From Ophiosphaerella korrae (lineage: Eukaryota; Ascomycota; Dothideomycetes; Pleosporales; Phaeosphaeriaceae): 64,000 nt of DNA. A program made the translations under genes and the position numbers. The notes under the pieces are model-generated. The model was not told where the DNA came from. It was given only the letters and a program-made list of their open reading frames with translations, and ran no database searches. Below are positions 1 through 13,073 of this stretch, in pieces; within the stretch, counting starts at the first letter, position 1, and every line of letters begins with the position of its first letter. The stretch spans positions 868,001 through 932,000 of the forward strand of contig JALNQF010000001.1 of assembly GCA_028456385.1 (NCBI GenBank), given 5' to 3'.

Positions 1-1275
1 AATACAATGACACCCCGTCCGCCACATAGCTATTATCCCAACCACTTAGAAAATAGAGGACGTAAGTCCCGCTGTACGAGGTAGCTTCAGAAAAAAATTT
101 GTCAATATTTTATTAGTGTGTTTTTGACGCCTGATATCAAGCCCATGAATTAGCGGTTGACAGTTATCTCCGATAGGAATTAAGGTTTACCGAGATATCT
201 GCCGTGGCTGGGTAACTGAGCAAGCAAATTTTATGCGATATTTTTGTCACATCATTGGAATGGCTGAGTAGGGGACAGAAGTGCTAAATTGATGCTCAGG
301 GGCGTATGTGCAATAATGTTCTGAGGAAGGAAGGCTGATGAACCCCTTGCGTTCAAGTGCTGAAGATGCAAGATGTGTCTGGCCCCCACTGCACACAGAC
401 TTCCCGTCTACAGCATGTGACGCTAATACCTACTTGCGCTGCTTCCGCTGCCCAAATCTTGGATGCCTACTAATGTACCTGGGCACTTACGCAGAGTGCT
501 AAGCTATGCAAGGGGTCTAGATGAGACATTGTAACGGGCCGACGCCTCGATCTGTCGAAACAGTCACCCACCATTGAAGCCTGCAGGGTTGCTTATCTCG
601 CATATAGTTTCTCCACATTTTACAACTCAGCTTTGCAGAATCTAACATCAATGTGTTGCATAAAGTTGGGTGGAACGAGGTCACGCGGAGTCTACTCCGT
701 AGAGGTTGCGCAACCAGCCTTCCCGGGGAAGTATGCCGAGCAAGCGTGGCAACCTGATCTGCGTTGTTTACCAAAGGAAACAGCTATCGGCCAAATTGGT
801 GGGGAGAGTGGGAGATCGAGATTGAATTATTGGTCGTAACCAATCATAAGAGTCCAGGAGCCAAAATTCTATGCTGCTTGAATGAACATAGCAAGAAGAT
901 AGGTATTGAGAAAGGACCATGGAATTGTCTGAACTAGTGCATTACAAAGGAAATATTATTTTAGTCTGTGGGATATCGAGGTAAGGAGAAAGAAGACCAT
1001 TGATAGTGGTATACCGAAACTCCCGACGCGCCCGATCATGGTGTAAATGCCGGATCCAAGATGCCCACCCGCTCGAAAGCCCATGTCATTTTTGCCTCTC
1101 AATGTTCTAGTACTCCGCTTGACACCGTACTGCAGTCGGCATCGTCGTCACTTGCTTTCCTGTCGCCACGCTCTAGTTCGGCACTGATCCAGCGCCAGTC
1201 CGATATGGAGAAGCTTCGTGTACTGCAACATATGAGCAAACTGAGTGACAGACGATGGATGTCGGGGAAAATTAC
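1..1275. other. no gene recognised
   Basis: Only short open frames without recognisable domains, splice structure or coding-like composition are seen. The 3' end of the ankyrin gene (minus strand) lies just to the right, so the last few hundred bases probably include its 3' UTR. Confidence 0.5.
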
Positions 1276-4130
1276 CTACTGCTTGACCTTTTGAGTCGGT
1301 GCAGCATTTGGGAATAGCAATGCGAGGCCCTCCTCCCAGCCGCGCTCAGTTACGATGTCAAGAACGGCCCTGCCCTCTTCGTTTTGAACCTGGAGATCGA
1401 CAGGCCCACCCATGTCAATGAGAAGTTTCAAAACCTTAGCATCTCCATTCTCGACGGCTTGGAGAACAGGATTCCAGCCACGGTGCATCTTGTTGATATC
1501 GGCTCCACGAGTGAGTAGCATTTGTATGATCTCGGAATCACCATTGTATTTGCGCAACGCCTTGACCATAGGAAGGTGCTCTCCGGGACCATTAGGGTCT
1601 GCATTGGCTACGTCGAGCAGGTAGCGAACGATATCTTTGCGGCCTTCACGAATAGCTGATGTGAGGGGACTGAAAACGCCGCAATTCTTGTCTTCGACGC
1701 TGACACCGGCGGCAAGCAGCAGTTTGACGCTCTCAAGTTGGTTAGCAACAACTGCCATCTCAACAACGCCACGGAAGGCACGAGGGTTTGGTGTCGCAGC
1801 AAGAAGCTTCTTCAAGATCGAAGGCTGCTTGACGGCCATGCATAGGGGCCAGTTTTCGCCTCGGATGGCAGGGTCGGCTCCACGGGATAGGAGAAGGTCA
1901 ACAAGTTCGCCACGGTTCTCGCGAATTGCAGTGGTGAGCGCGGTCATCCCACCTTCTGAAGCCCGATCGTTGGGACTGATGCCTTGGTCAAGTAAATACA
2001 ATATAGCATCCTTATCATTATGGGCCACGGCAGTCTCTATGATGCCTTTTGGTTTATGAAGATCTGCGCCTGCAGCAACGAGTGCTGGTAGGAATTGAAG
2101 GCGTTTGTGTGTGATGCACTTGAATGTAGGGTACTCGGCTGCTTTAAAGTTGGGATCTGCACCATGTTCAAGCAAATAGGTGACAATATCAGCGGTGTTG
2201 TCACGAATTGCAGAACATAATGGTGTGTATACACCATCTTTCCTTGTGTTCGGCGAGACACCGGCTTCTATGAGGATTTTCACAGACTCCAGATTTTTCA
2301 AACTTGCTGCTAGCTCCATAACACCTGGTGTCTTCTTGTGGTCAGCGCCGCGTGATAGCAACAGTTGTAAGGCTTTGGGCTTGTATGTCGAAGGCCAAAG
2401 CGGGTGCTTTGGACCAGGAAGATTGGGGTTGGCGCCATTGTCAAGCAATACTGTCATTAAGTCGATGCGATTGGCTTGAATCGCTTGGAAAAGCGCTGTA
2501 GTTCCCGCACCATCCTTTGCATTTGCGTCACTACCAGCGGTTAGCATTGCTTCAACCACCTTAGGTGAGGCAATTTTGTTCATGCTATGAATTAATGCGG
2601 TAGATCCATTCTCCATAACGGCATCGACTTTGCCGCCATTTGCGAGATATAACTGAGTGAGATCCATAAGGTTGTGACTAGCAGCGACAGCTAGGGGAGA
2701 TACGGAGTCAGGGCCTGCCGAGAGATTACAATCAGCACCGTGCTTGAGTAATGCTTTCGCACTCTCGAAGCATTGTGCGCGAGTAGCAGCGAGCAGCGGT
2801 GTTACTCCTTCACGATCAGAGCCATTGGCGTTAGCGCCATAGCGCAGGAGTAGGGCGATACTCTCAGTGTCTCGATTGTGTGCAGCGATCTGCAGCATTG
2901 CCGCTTCCATGGGAGCATCGGCTCTGGCGCCACCTTCAAGGAGTTGCTCAAGGACTCGGTGTTTTCTTTGCTCGACCGCAGTGATGAGGGCTGCTTTGCC
3001 GCCAGCTGGCTTCGATCCGTTGGTCTGCCGCGGGCCCCAATGACCAGATGTCATTGGTGAGTCGACCCTCGATTGGCTATCGTTCAGATATCTCTCATGT
3101 ACGCTGAGGTCATGCATCTTCTCTTCTATAAACGTACGAGACCTTGGGGACTCAACCGACGCCGGATCTTCGTACACTGTGTCTCCAAGGTATCGGCCGT
3201 GTTGGTTGTTATACATGGTGTCCCTAGTGGAATGCGTCCCCGAGCCGCTTGAATGCACGCTGGGTGCGCGCCAAGGCTTATGCATATCTGATACACCTCT
3301 AGAAAAGTTCATTTCATCTTGCTGTTGCCGGAGGTGACTATCGTTTAGGGCTGGTCGATGAATGTCGCTATGGTATGAGTGTGCTTCCTCATTTGGGTGA
3401 TGGATCTCATTCATCGAGGGCCTTTCCAGTCGCTGTGGCGCACGAAGCGAGTCGGCGTGATGACTATTGCTCTTTGTTGGAGGCGTCGGGGGCAAATCGA
3501 TTGATGGAGGTGGGCGTGATGGAGGTGGGTGTATAGAGGGAAGACTAGCAGCTTTGGCTGGATTCAAGCGCTCAAGGGCTGCAATCAAGCCAGCATATCC
3601 AATGCCCATGGAGGCGTCCGCTTGCGCCTCGCCAAGTGACCATCGAAACATCGCGGAGCTCACTTTCAAGGTATCACGGCTGCGGCACAAAGTTGATCGC
3701 ATCTTTTCGATGTCTGTATCAGCAAACCTGCTCATTGTTAATTGGCCGAGTATGCTCATAGCTATGTAGCAACATACATCATTCGAAATCGTCGACCAAA
3801 ACCGCCTTTATGGTTTTCGTTATCAACAAACTTGGTGACCATTTGCCCAAGAACAACAAACTCATCATGAACTTGGCGGATGCGTTTGTCAAGTTCCTGG
3901 CCAACCTCGATAGGTAGAGCATTGTGTGATTTGGCGGCCTCCGTTAGGCCAGCTTCAATGGTCCATAGGACCTGGCAAAGCTCGATAAAGTCTGTGGCAA
4001 GTGTTTGAAATCCATGAATAGCATGCTTTGCCGTACTGAGATACTCTAGCATCCGTATGGCGATTGTGTTGCCTTCTGATGTGACCCGCTTGCACAGCTC
4101 CACAGATGTCTCTTTTCTTGCAGGAGCCAT
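1276..4130 (-). CDS. ankyrin-repeat protein with fungal STAND-type N-terminal helical domain
   Basis: Two exons, complement(1276..3727, 3778..4130), give 934 aa. The 50-nt intron starts GTATGT, has a TTAAC branch-like site and ends in CAG; it keeps the frame (CGA ATG AT|G TTT GCT). The start at 4130 begins MAPARKETS and follows an A-rich context; the upstream in-frame ATG gives a poor N terminus. Residues 1 to about 180 form a helical domain that resembles the N-terminal domain placed in front of fungal STAND/ankyrin proteins (PigL_N-like; inferred from pattern). A low-complexity Pro/Ser/His linker follows (about 180-350). From about 360 to 925 there are roughly 15 ankyrin repeats with TPL.AAI, LL..GAD.N and similar cores. 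This suggests a protein-interaction scaffold. No enzyme domain is visible and the partner is unknown. Confidence 0.85.
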
Positions 4131-6574
4131 ATTGACGGTCGGGGAGGTGAGGTTGGGAGACAAGGCAAAGTGAGAGTGAGAGACGGCACAAGAAAAGGCG
4201 GGCCCTCGGTACTTGAGGTTGCGTGCCTGACTAGCTTTCACCTCGACTTTTTTACCCGAGTTTCAAACACTATCGTAGCGAACATCTTCACTCAGTCTGG
4301 ACCGCATAGAGGTTGAGTAATGGCACCTGTTCGCGCCAATAGCGTTTGGGTTAGGACTCAACATATCCGATGGATGGGCCGCGGTTAGGCTCCCCACACT
4401 TCATCTTGCAGGCAAGATTGGCGGTCTTGCCAGTCTGAATCCGGGTAGATCCTAGATGCTAGTGGTACAACGACAAGGATACCACGTGCAAAAGCGCGTT
4501 GGCAGTGTTTGCGGCACAGAAGGACGTCCTGGTCGGCGTTCTGGCTGACCTGGGCTCAAAGGTTCTGCAGGCTGGGCCGTCTCATGAGCTAGCATTGTAC
4601 CGTCCTAGAGACACTTCCTATTGGGTACAAAGGTGACCAGGCATGGTCAAGACATGGTTATGTGCATGACAGTGTCAAATAACCTCCAGTCCGTCTCCGC
4701 GCCCGGCCAATGCCAGTCAGCTTGGTACGACGCTCCTCGGCTGTCCAGAAGTGCTTGCGACACTAAGTTGCATACCCTACGCCTCATACCAAAAAGCCGG
4801 CGTTTGTATGGACTGTCCACAGGTTACAGTTGCCAACGTACATATGCACGTCGTCATTTCATTCGGTTGCAAGGAGGTCTGTGTGTTAAGGTTGTGGTCG
4901 GAACTCAGACTCAAGAACAAACTTTGGTGAACACCCTCCTGTCCGACAAAAAGTTTCAGATCTGTCACATAGAATTCAACATTGTGCTCGGAGCCTCAGG
5001 CTCGTCGTTGGCTCTTAGACGCAAAATACCCCTGGTTTTTCTCTGATGCCTGACTCGGCTCGGTGGCTTCGCACTCTTCGTACTTCCCCGAAGTTACTCG
5101 GCTGCAACAGTGATTAGGTTTGGGTCCCTGTCTGTCATCAATAGGTAATACGCCGGCAGCGTTCCCCAGCCAGTGGAGGGCCTCAGCCGCAACTAATAGC
5201 TAGGCACATCCCAGCCGCGCACTGACAGTTCTGTCAAAGCCATTGCGCCATCGTGATCTCCATATACAGCGCCTTCGCATAGCAGAGCGCATCCCTATCA
5301 AAGTTTGGCGAATCAGAGCATAGTAACCAGTGTGATCTAGAGCCGTAATTTGTCAAACTTTGACAGGGATGCGATCTGCCGTGCGAAGGCACTGGACTTT
5401 GCTCCCGCTGTCAGAGCTGCCGAGGCGAGCTTGAGTGGCGATAAGGAGCGCATAAATTAGATGCGCCGCTGTCGACGAGATCCGCTAACGAATTTCAAAT
5501 CCATCCGAGTCATTCAAATCCTGGTGAGCGATGGGGTGGTGTTGAACAAGCGCCATAAGGCCATGGTCTATCTCTATCGGCCCCAGCCCCAATCAGGTGT
5601 GCGCCGCGGAAAACGCTGTGCACCTCACGATATTCTACGTGCTAGCGCAACGGGGCCTGCAGTCTGGGGTCTGGACTAGGCACGGCGTATTAGCGCTCAC
5701 TTTTGCATTGATTTCACGAGGGATTAGGCATTATTTAGGGGAAGCATGAATCCTTCAGCCTTATTGGATCATACCCTGCGAATAGAGGGCACGATGAGAA
5801 ATATCGGTTCTGGGATGCCTAAAACGCCACGGTTTACCGGGTAGCAAGAGTTGTGTCCTCTTGTGCGCTTGCTAGCTTTCACCACCCACCAGCAGGGAGA
5901 CGAACGAGGTCGGTGGAGGCGTGTCAAGCGGAAAGGATTGACCAATGGATGTGTAGCGATCTTTCTAACCTACGTAAGCATGATTTGCGACAAGACAACG
6001 TGCGGGCCGCACGCGTTCATTGATTATACAAACTAGTTGATAGGGTTTCGGGCCACCCGAATTCGGACTATTCCAGCCAGGTAAGATTGTCTAGGCTTGC
6101 CTCTACCAATTTGCAGGCTGTTCAGGATCAGCGGCAGCGGCAACTTTTGCGCACAGTCGTGGCATTTATAGTTGCACTGAAAAAGGAAGTCTAGATGAGA
6201 AAAAGGAAATGCACTACCATAGTGTACTCACCCACCAACACTACAGCATTGATGTTCATGCTGACAAGAACGCATCATCAGTTGTGATTGTGCTTGTTAT
6301 AGATATCAACCGGTTGAGGAGCTTCTGTGAATGTTGAATACTCTTTTTAGCCGTCCATGAACTACCACATCATATGACGTTACTAACAATGCGTCGAAAT
6401 TTCGAGGGTGGGACTTGAGTGTTGCCTCTCGCGGGGCAGTCGCGCCATCACGTGATCCCATACTTGGCACACTCGAGCTCGAGCGGCCGCGGGAGAGCCG
6501 CACGAGAACGTCGACGTTCGAACAAAACCAACACAACCTCACTCCCAGGATTCCTCACTCGGCGCCCCTCCCAG
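4131..6574. other. 2.4-kb intergenic region
   Basis: This lies between the divergent ankyrin and THOC5-like genes. No open frame has recognisable domains. The clearest structure is the imperfect inverted repeat at 5268-5392, listed separately. Promoters of both flanking genes should lie at the two ends. Confidence 0.5.
5268..5392. repeat. imperfect 45-bp inverted repeat (possible MITE remnant)
   Basis: Left arm 5268-5312 and right arm 5348-5392 pair as inverted repeats with only a few mismatches. Shared cores read GCCTTCGCA, GCAGA.CGCATCCCT and TCAAAGTTTG when the right arm is reverse-complemented. The loop is about 35 bp. It could be a small MITE-like relic or a hairpin; no target-site duplication was identified. 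Confidence 0.6.
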
Positions 6575-7326
6575 ATGGATGATCAACACCTCGGTGACGC
6601 TATGCCTGCAGACTTGTCTGGTTTCAACATTGCCGATCTCGTGAAGATGCCTCACAACGTCAAGCTCTACAAAGAAGTGCAGCACCTCAAGACACTCATC
6701 AATGAGCTTGTAGACTATCAGTTGGCGCACCCGCAAAATTCAAAACCTGTTACGCGCGAAGAGACAGACAATGAGAAAAAGGCCAAGCAAGAGATTGAAA
6801 AACGAGAAAAGTACATTCGCGCGCAGCTGTCTATCATCAAGTCGCTATACCGACAAAGCGTGATCAAGGTGCGCGACGAGAAGACCAAGACTTCCGACGA
6901 TAGGGCGGTGAATGATGCGCTCATTCTAGGTTTGCACAACCTCAAATACGAAGAGCAATCGCTGCGGTCCGAAATATCCGCGGCTGAGAACTACGAGTAT
7001 GCGTGTCGCCGACTTCACTAAGGCCTCTACTGACCAAATGCAGCCATAAGTACATGAAACTCCCTCTTATCTCTGCCAAAGAGTTCCTCGACCAGTTCCC
7101 GGAGCACAAAGAATTGTCGGAACACGACCTCATGACCGCGCGCATTGAGCATGAGCACCAAGTCCGCGTTAAGCTAGAAGAACGCCGACAAGAGAAACTC
7201 AAGCAGAAGCAGAAGCTGATTGCTGAAGTTAAAAAAGGGAAGGATGACCTCACAAAGCTAGACGCTATGGTGGAGAAATTCATCGAGGCTGCAGAGCCCA
7301 TCAAGAAAGTCCTGGCTACAGATTAG
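6575..7326 (+). CDS. THO complex subunit 5-like protein (THOC5/Fms-interacting family)
   Basis: Two exons, join(6575..6996, 7044..7326), give 234 aa. The 47-nt intron runs GTATGC...CTGAC...CAG; splicing joins NYD to HKYMKLP. The protein has the family signature LKYEEQSLRSEI followed by NY.HKY..LPLIS..EFL..FPEH, and a charged coiled coil (EERRQEKLKQKQKL) near the C terminus. THOC5 belongs to the THO/TREX complex, which couples transcription to mRNP assembly and export in the nucleus. Fungal members are often short and confined to this N-terminal part of the metazoan protein, so the length is not a sign of truncation. The ATG at 6575 (MDDQHLGD) is preferred over an earlier in-frame ATG at 6419, whose extension is Ser/Arg-rich and not family-like. 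Confidence 0.88.
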
Positions 7327-8089
7327 GGTGTGCCCATGGGGCTCATGTTTCAAGGGCGCGCATTTGGGGACAGGCGTCCATGTTCACCACATGACATCGA
7401 CTCCACCGAATGAGCGGGGTTAACTCAAGCCCATATAACATTGGGCCTCAATCTTTGGATGGCTCATTCCCCGTCAGGGAATGCAATGACGAACCTGTCA
7501 AAGGCATTTCTCTTGCTGATCCAGGTACAGTCAAGAAATCCAAAAAAAATATATATGAATATGTATTTGGATTGTCAGTACCACACAAAAATTCGACACG
7601 GTCTGGGCTCAGTGCAGACACTGTCACTGAATAAACTCATTCGATGAAGATGAGAGACTGAAACTCAGGAGAACAAGGTCTGTAAATACTAGGATCTCGT
7701 TTCCAAAGTCAAGGCAGCTTGCGAGCGAATTGTTTGAGCAAACTCATGTGCTGTCAAAGCGCTTTTTGTTGCGGGGTCGAAAAAGTAATACATGTACCTA
7801 GGATAGTAGATCCTGATCATAAGTGGAATCACAAAGGAGCTTAATTTTAGGTGGTTTGGACCGCTCTATCAAATAAACCAAGTCTGCACTATCCAAGGCA
7901 ACCGCATCAAGCTCCTGCGTGCTCTGCATTGCAAAGCTCATGGCTGCCTGTTATCTTAGCGGCTTGGCATGGTGGCGGGCATGTGCTCATATCTCATAAC
8001 TCCGAGTCGCGCCTGTCCCTCACGGCCTTTCTTTCCCCTCGACCCTATCTTGCCTTTGTCTAATCTCCCATCAGCGGTGTTAGTATGCC
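7327..8089. other. intergenic, no gene recognised
   Basis: Space between two genes on the same strand. Short frames here have no domain or splice support. It should hold the THOC5-like terminator and the promoter of the SHPRH-like gene. Confidence 0.5.
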
Positions 8090-11000
8090 ATGTCGCTATT
8101 TAATGGATTTGCCAATGTGCTCAGTGCTAGGCGGCACACAGTGGTACCAAATAGTCGAGGCACACCTAACTTGCCTTTTGATGCGCAAGACGCTTCGAGT
8201 GACCTCCGAGCCATCTATGGTTTGTTCGCCGCACCTAACAACCACGACATAACAGAACAGCGTGCACACAAGCGGTGTAAAATTGATAACGAAAATGAGA
8301 TAGAATATTTTCAACAAGATCAGAGTATTGTGTTGGCAAAAGTATCATTGGATCTGGTGCGTAGTTGTTCACTTTATCAATCACGATGACTCGGTTGACT
8401 CGAAGCAGGAATTCCTTGCTCCACCGCAAAATTTTGGGAACGTCGATGCCTCGCTTTCTCCGATTAGTTTAAACAATTCGCACCTCGTAACCTTAGACTA
8501 TTTCCACCGAATAAATCAAGATTCTTTCCAAATCGTTATTCAAAACCCAAATAATGGCAACAAAACAGCAATCATCGCAACCGCTCACGAAAGCTTTCTC
8601 GACTCGATAACTCCGCATCTTCGTACTGTCAAACTGTTGGCTACCTCACACCAGGGACAAAGAAATCGAGCAACTGCTCGCGCTGCCTTCGCCCACTGTC
8701 TGCTCGCCCCCTGCCCAGCCAAATATAGTGTATATAAGCTAGACATAGAACTGCGCTGGACACTAGGCTTGTCTGTGGTAGAAGCACCTAGTGTTAACCT
8801 GAAGCACATGAGAGAAGACCTCAAGCTACTCGCACGATATTTTCCACAAGCAACCGCACCTACCCCTACCACCTGGAGCCTTTCGGACTTCTACGACTCA
8901 GTTCACGTGCCACTCGTAGACCTACAGGTCTCACCTCGTATTCGGCAGGCCCTCTCAGATACAAATTTGTATCCATTCCAGGCGAGGGCCGTAAATTGGT
9001 TGTTACGAAGAGAAGGCGTGGCGTTTTCACCATCTGGTAATCTTGAGCCCTGTACCGAGCACAGGCCGCCAGTTTCCTTTGTACAGGCACAGGATGCAAC
9101 AGGGGCATCTTGTTATGTCAGCCAACTGCGAGGTATGGTCGTGTCGCACCTAGCAGCAGCTAACGGAGACACTTTACAGTCTCTCAAAGGTGGTATCTTG
9201 GCCGAAGAGATGGGGCTCGGCAAGACAGTGGAGCTGATCGCACTTATGACTCACCACAAGCGGGATGTTACCCAAGGCAAGGTTTTTGATGCATACACTG
9301 GGACGTATGTTACCCCCTCTGGTGCTACCCTCATCATTACCCCGCCTTCTATCCTTGAGCAATGGATAAGTGAGGTTCAGAATCATGCGCCAGAGTTGAA
9401 GATCTTCTATTATAAAGGACTTCCAACGCCATCTGCGCCTCAGAAAGAACATCTTGCCGCAACGGTGGAGAATCTGCTACGTTACGACATTGTGGTAACG
9501 ACATATAATATTCTCTCGAAAGAAATACATCACGCGACACCTCCTCCTGACCGCTCATTTCGAAATGCAAAGCGTCATGAGCGCCGACAGAGTCCGCTTA
9601 TTGAAATTTCATGGTGGCGCGTTTGTATCGACGAAGCACAGATGATTGAAAGAGGCGTCAGCCAGGCTGCTAGAGTAGCTCGGATTGTGCCTCGTTGCAA
9701 TTCATGGGCTGTCTCCGGTACTCCACTTCGGAAGGATGTACAGGATCTGCGAGGTCTTCTTATATTCTTGAGATGCGCGTTTGCAAACAATAAAACTGTA
9801 TGGGATCGTCTAGATAAATCTTCATTTAGGGCGATATTCGGTCAAATTGCGCTACGGCATACGAAAGACAAAATCCGCGAAGAGCTACGCCTCCCCCCAC
9901 AGAAGCGCATAGTTCTCACCGTCCCATTCACCACTATTGAAGAGCAGAACTATAACGATTTACTTCGACAGATGTGTGAAAACTGTTGGCTCACACCAGA
10001 AGGGCATCCTCAAGATGAAGGGCGAGATGCTAGCCACCCAGAGGTCATCTCACGTATGCGAGAGTGGCTGGTTAGACTCCGACAGACCTGCTTGCATGCG
10101 CACGTGGGAAAGAAGAACCGGAAAGCCTTGGGTGCGAAGCAAGGAGCCTTGCGAACAGTTCACGAGGTTCTCGAGATTATGATTGAGCAGAACGACGCTA
10201 ATTGGAAGTCTTTGTAAGTCGACACATTTCGTACACATGGAATATTCGGATAAAGGAATTGAATCAGCTTTGCTAACAAGGCTAGCGCTCGTGAAATGAT
10301 CCTCAGCCAGATCAAATTAGGCCACATCAAGGCATATGCCGGGAATGTTGACGACAGGGCGCAGTCTGCTCTGCCTTATTACGAAGAAGCCCTGCGAGAG
10401 GCCCAAACGTATGTCCAGGCGTGTAGAGTTGAGCTTGCGACAGAATACGAAAAGCTAGATAAGAGTTCGAGCACCCACAGTATTCCGATATTAGCAGAAC
10501 AAGACACAGATAGTGGAGATGAAAAAGAAGTAGAGAATCTGGGCCGTTTACCAGTTATTCGCAAAGCGCTACGGTCCTTTCTGGAACTTGAGCATGCATG
10601 CGACTTCTTTTTGGCTACAACTTACCATCAGATGAAGGATAACAAACAAATCACAATGCTAGGTTCGCCTCAGTTTCATGATCTTGAAAAAAAAGAGACA
10701 GAGTGGTACCAGAAAGCCAAGATAATTCGACGTGAGCTTCTCAAGGACGCCAAAATCAGGGCCCAAAGACAAATGAGCAAAGTAAATTCACGGAAACCAT
10801 TCCACCAAATACCCTGGATCACCGAGCTACCGGATTTCGGAGGCATAGAGAGTCGCAAGGTCCTGGATACGATGGACAATATCAGTGATTTTTTGAATGC
10901 GCAAGCGAATCAAATGCAAGCATGGCGTTCCAAAATCGTTGACATTCTCCTGCTACGGTTAGTCGATGACGATGATGATGAAGAGACAACGGGTGAGGAG

Positions 11001-12719
11001 TACGATGAGTCATTGAAAGCCCAAGATGAGCTTTATGTGTATATTATGGCTTTCCGAACACTAGTTGCTGATCGGAATACTGCTACACACGGCCTCCAGG
11101 ACGCCCTTGTTGAGCATGAATTGCGAGCCTCCGAGAAGCAGGCCCTACGACAGGAACCAGAAGCGAACCGTGGCCATGCGCCCGAACTAGTAATTGAGAT
11201 TGCGGACATACGACGCAAGCTTCAAGCGATGCTTGAAGGCGGATCGCTAAAGGGTGTTATCTCTGGGATTCGTTCGCTTATAACTGCATTGCAGTGGCGG
11301 GCAGATGGGGGAGATAACCGCGCCGCAACTGAGTTGATAGTGATACAAAAGCATTTCGCACGGATACAGACGATTAGCACACAGCAGACGAAAGCCATCA
11401 CGGACTTAGAGAAGGAATTGGAGATTTTTCGATCTACTATGAATCAGAGGCTGGAGTATTACCGTCAGTTCCAGCACATATCTGATTCCGTCGCAAAGTA
11501 CAAGGAGAAGCTTGATGAGACATTTGATGAACGTGAGTTTGCGAAGTACAAGCTACTCTGCCAACAAAAAAAAGAGTCTGTCGCAAGCCTCAAGACAAAG
11601 TACACATATTTGACGCATCTCCGGACTGAGAATCCAGAGGATGCCCAAGCTGAATGCGTTATCTGTCAGGAAATCATTGAAGTTGGTGTTTTGACCACAT
11701 GTGGGCACAAGTACTGTAAAGTTTGCAGTAAGTAAGCTCACGCAATTATAAGCCTTCGTGGACTGACGGATCCTAAAGTAAACACTTGGTGGTCCCAGCA
11801 TCGCACATGTCCTATGTGCAAACAGAAACTTCGCTCAGCGGACTTCAAGGACATTACTTTGAAGCCAAGTGAGATGAAGGCACAGGAGGAAGCTGTGGCA
11901 TCAACAAGCTTATCTCAAGCATCCTCACCAGCAGCATCAAATACTTCCATTTATTCCGATATCAGCGACTCAACAATGAAGGAAATAAAGATGATTGACC
12001 TTGACGGCTCATATGGAACGAAGATTGACATGATCGCACGCCATCTCCTCTGGATTCGCGCGAACGACCCTGGTGGAAAGACAATTATCTTCTCTCAATT
12101 TGGAGATTTTCTAGAAGTGTTGCGAGAGGCATTGAAGAAATGGCATATTGGTGTCAGTGGCATCGTCGACAAAGACGGGATTCAGAAGTTCAAAACTGAC
12201 CCAGCCATTGACTGCTTTTTGCTCGATGCTAAATCAGATTCATCAGGCTTAAACCTTGTCAATGCAACATACGTGTTTCTTTGTGAGCCATTGATCAACC
12301 CAGCAATCGAGCTACAAGCTATAGCTCGAGTGCATCGAATTGGGCAACAACGACCGACGACGGTGTTCCAGTATCTGATAAGCGAGACGGTCGAGGAGGC
12401 TATCTACGACATATCTGTTGCTCGGCGTCTTGCACATATTAGTAAATCCTCCACGTCTGGCTCCCATCCCGGCATAGCAACGCCTAGTATTCACGAGATT
12501 ACATTGGATAAGGCGAATTCGGCTGAGCTACAGGCTGCGCCATTGAAATCCCTATTAAGGAAGAAGGGAAATGGTGAGGAAGTGAAGGAGGATGACCTTT
12601 GGCACTGCCTGTTTGGTCGGCAAAAAAAAGTGGCAAACCCTGTACTTGAACAGGAAGTAGGGAGACATCTGCGTGCCGAGGCCGCAGATGAACGCGCAGC
12701 AGCAGGCACAGGATCTTAG
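8090..12719 (+). CDS. SNF2-family helicase with internal RING finger (SHPRH/Irc20-like)
   Basis: Four exons, join(8090..8356, 8409..10213, 10286..11727, 11779..12719), give 1484 aa. All introns are GT-AG (52, 72 and 51 nt) with CTAAC/TGAC branch sites. Helicase motif I is GLGKT in GGILAEEMGLGKT (about residue 350-362); motif II is DEAQ (about 497); motif III is SGTPLRK. A long coiled-coil insert of about 500 residues separates the first helicase half from a C3HC4 RING (about 1147-1180; CVICQE, CGHKYC, CPMC). The second helicase half follows (about 1250-1380), with SSGLNL and RVHRIGQ. Motif II DEAQ and a RING between the lobes are hallmarks of SHPRH and yeast Irc20, nuclear E3 ligase/translocases linked to DNA-damage tolerance and recombination. 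Intron 3 splits the RING and must be removed to complete it. Orthology to one of the two is inferred. Confidence 0.92.
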
Positions 12720-13073
12720 GCATCACATGGAGCGCATATACTGTTTACTATATACCCGAAAAATGACATGAGCCTATATCCAAGCATACTTTATCTTTGA
12801 GAGTAGGCCAAATACAGTGGATCATGAGTGTAGTGTGTAAAGTTCGAGTAGATGAAGTGGACTTAATTGGTATATGTATATAAGGAGTAGATGGATCCTG
12901 TCTGGTATCATGGTATATTCCCAACCCAAACACCAACCCATGCAAAAACCAAAAGTAAAAGGTCAAACGCCAGCGCTAAAGTGTCAAAGAGTGTATGAAC
13001 AGAAACATTGCCACGCGTATACGCAACCAAGGCCATTAATAAATGCCACATCTTGCCCCATGTCCACGTCTTT
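12720..13073. other. convergent intergenic spacer
   Basis: A 354-bp stretch between the 3' ends of the SHPRH-like gene (+) and the membrane-protein gene (-). It probably contains both 3' UTRs. No open frame worth calling. Confidence 0.5.
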
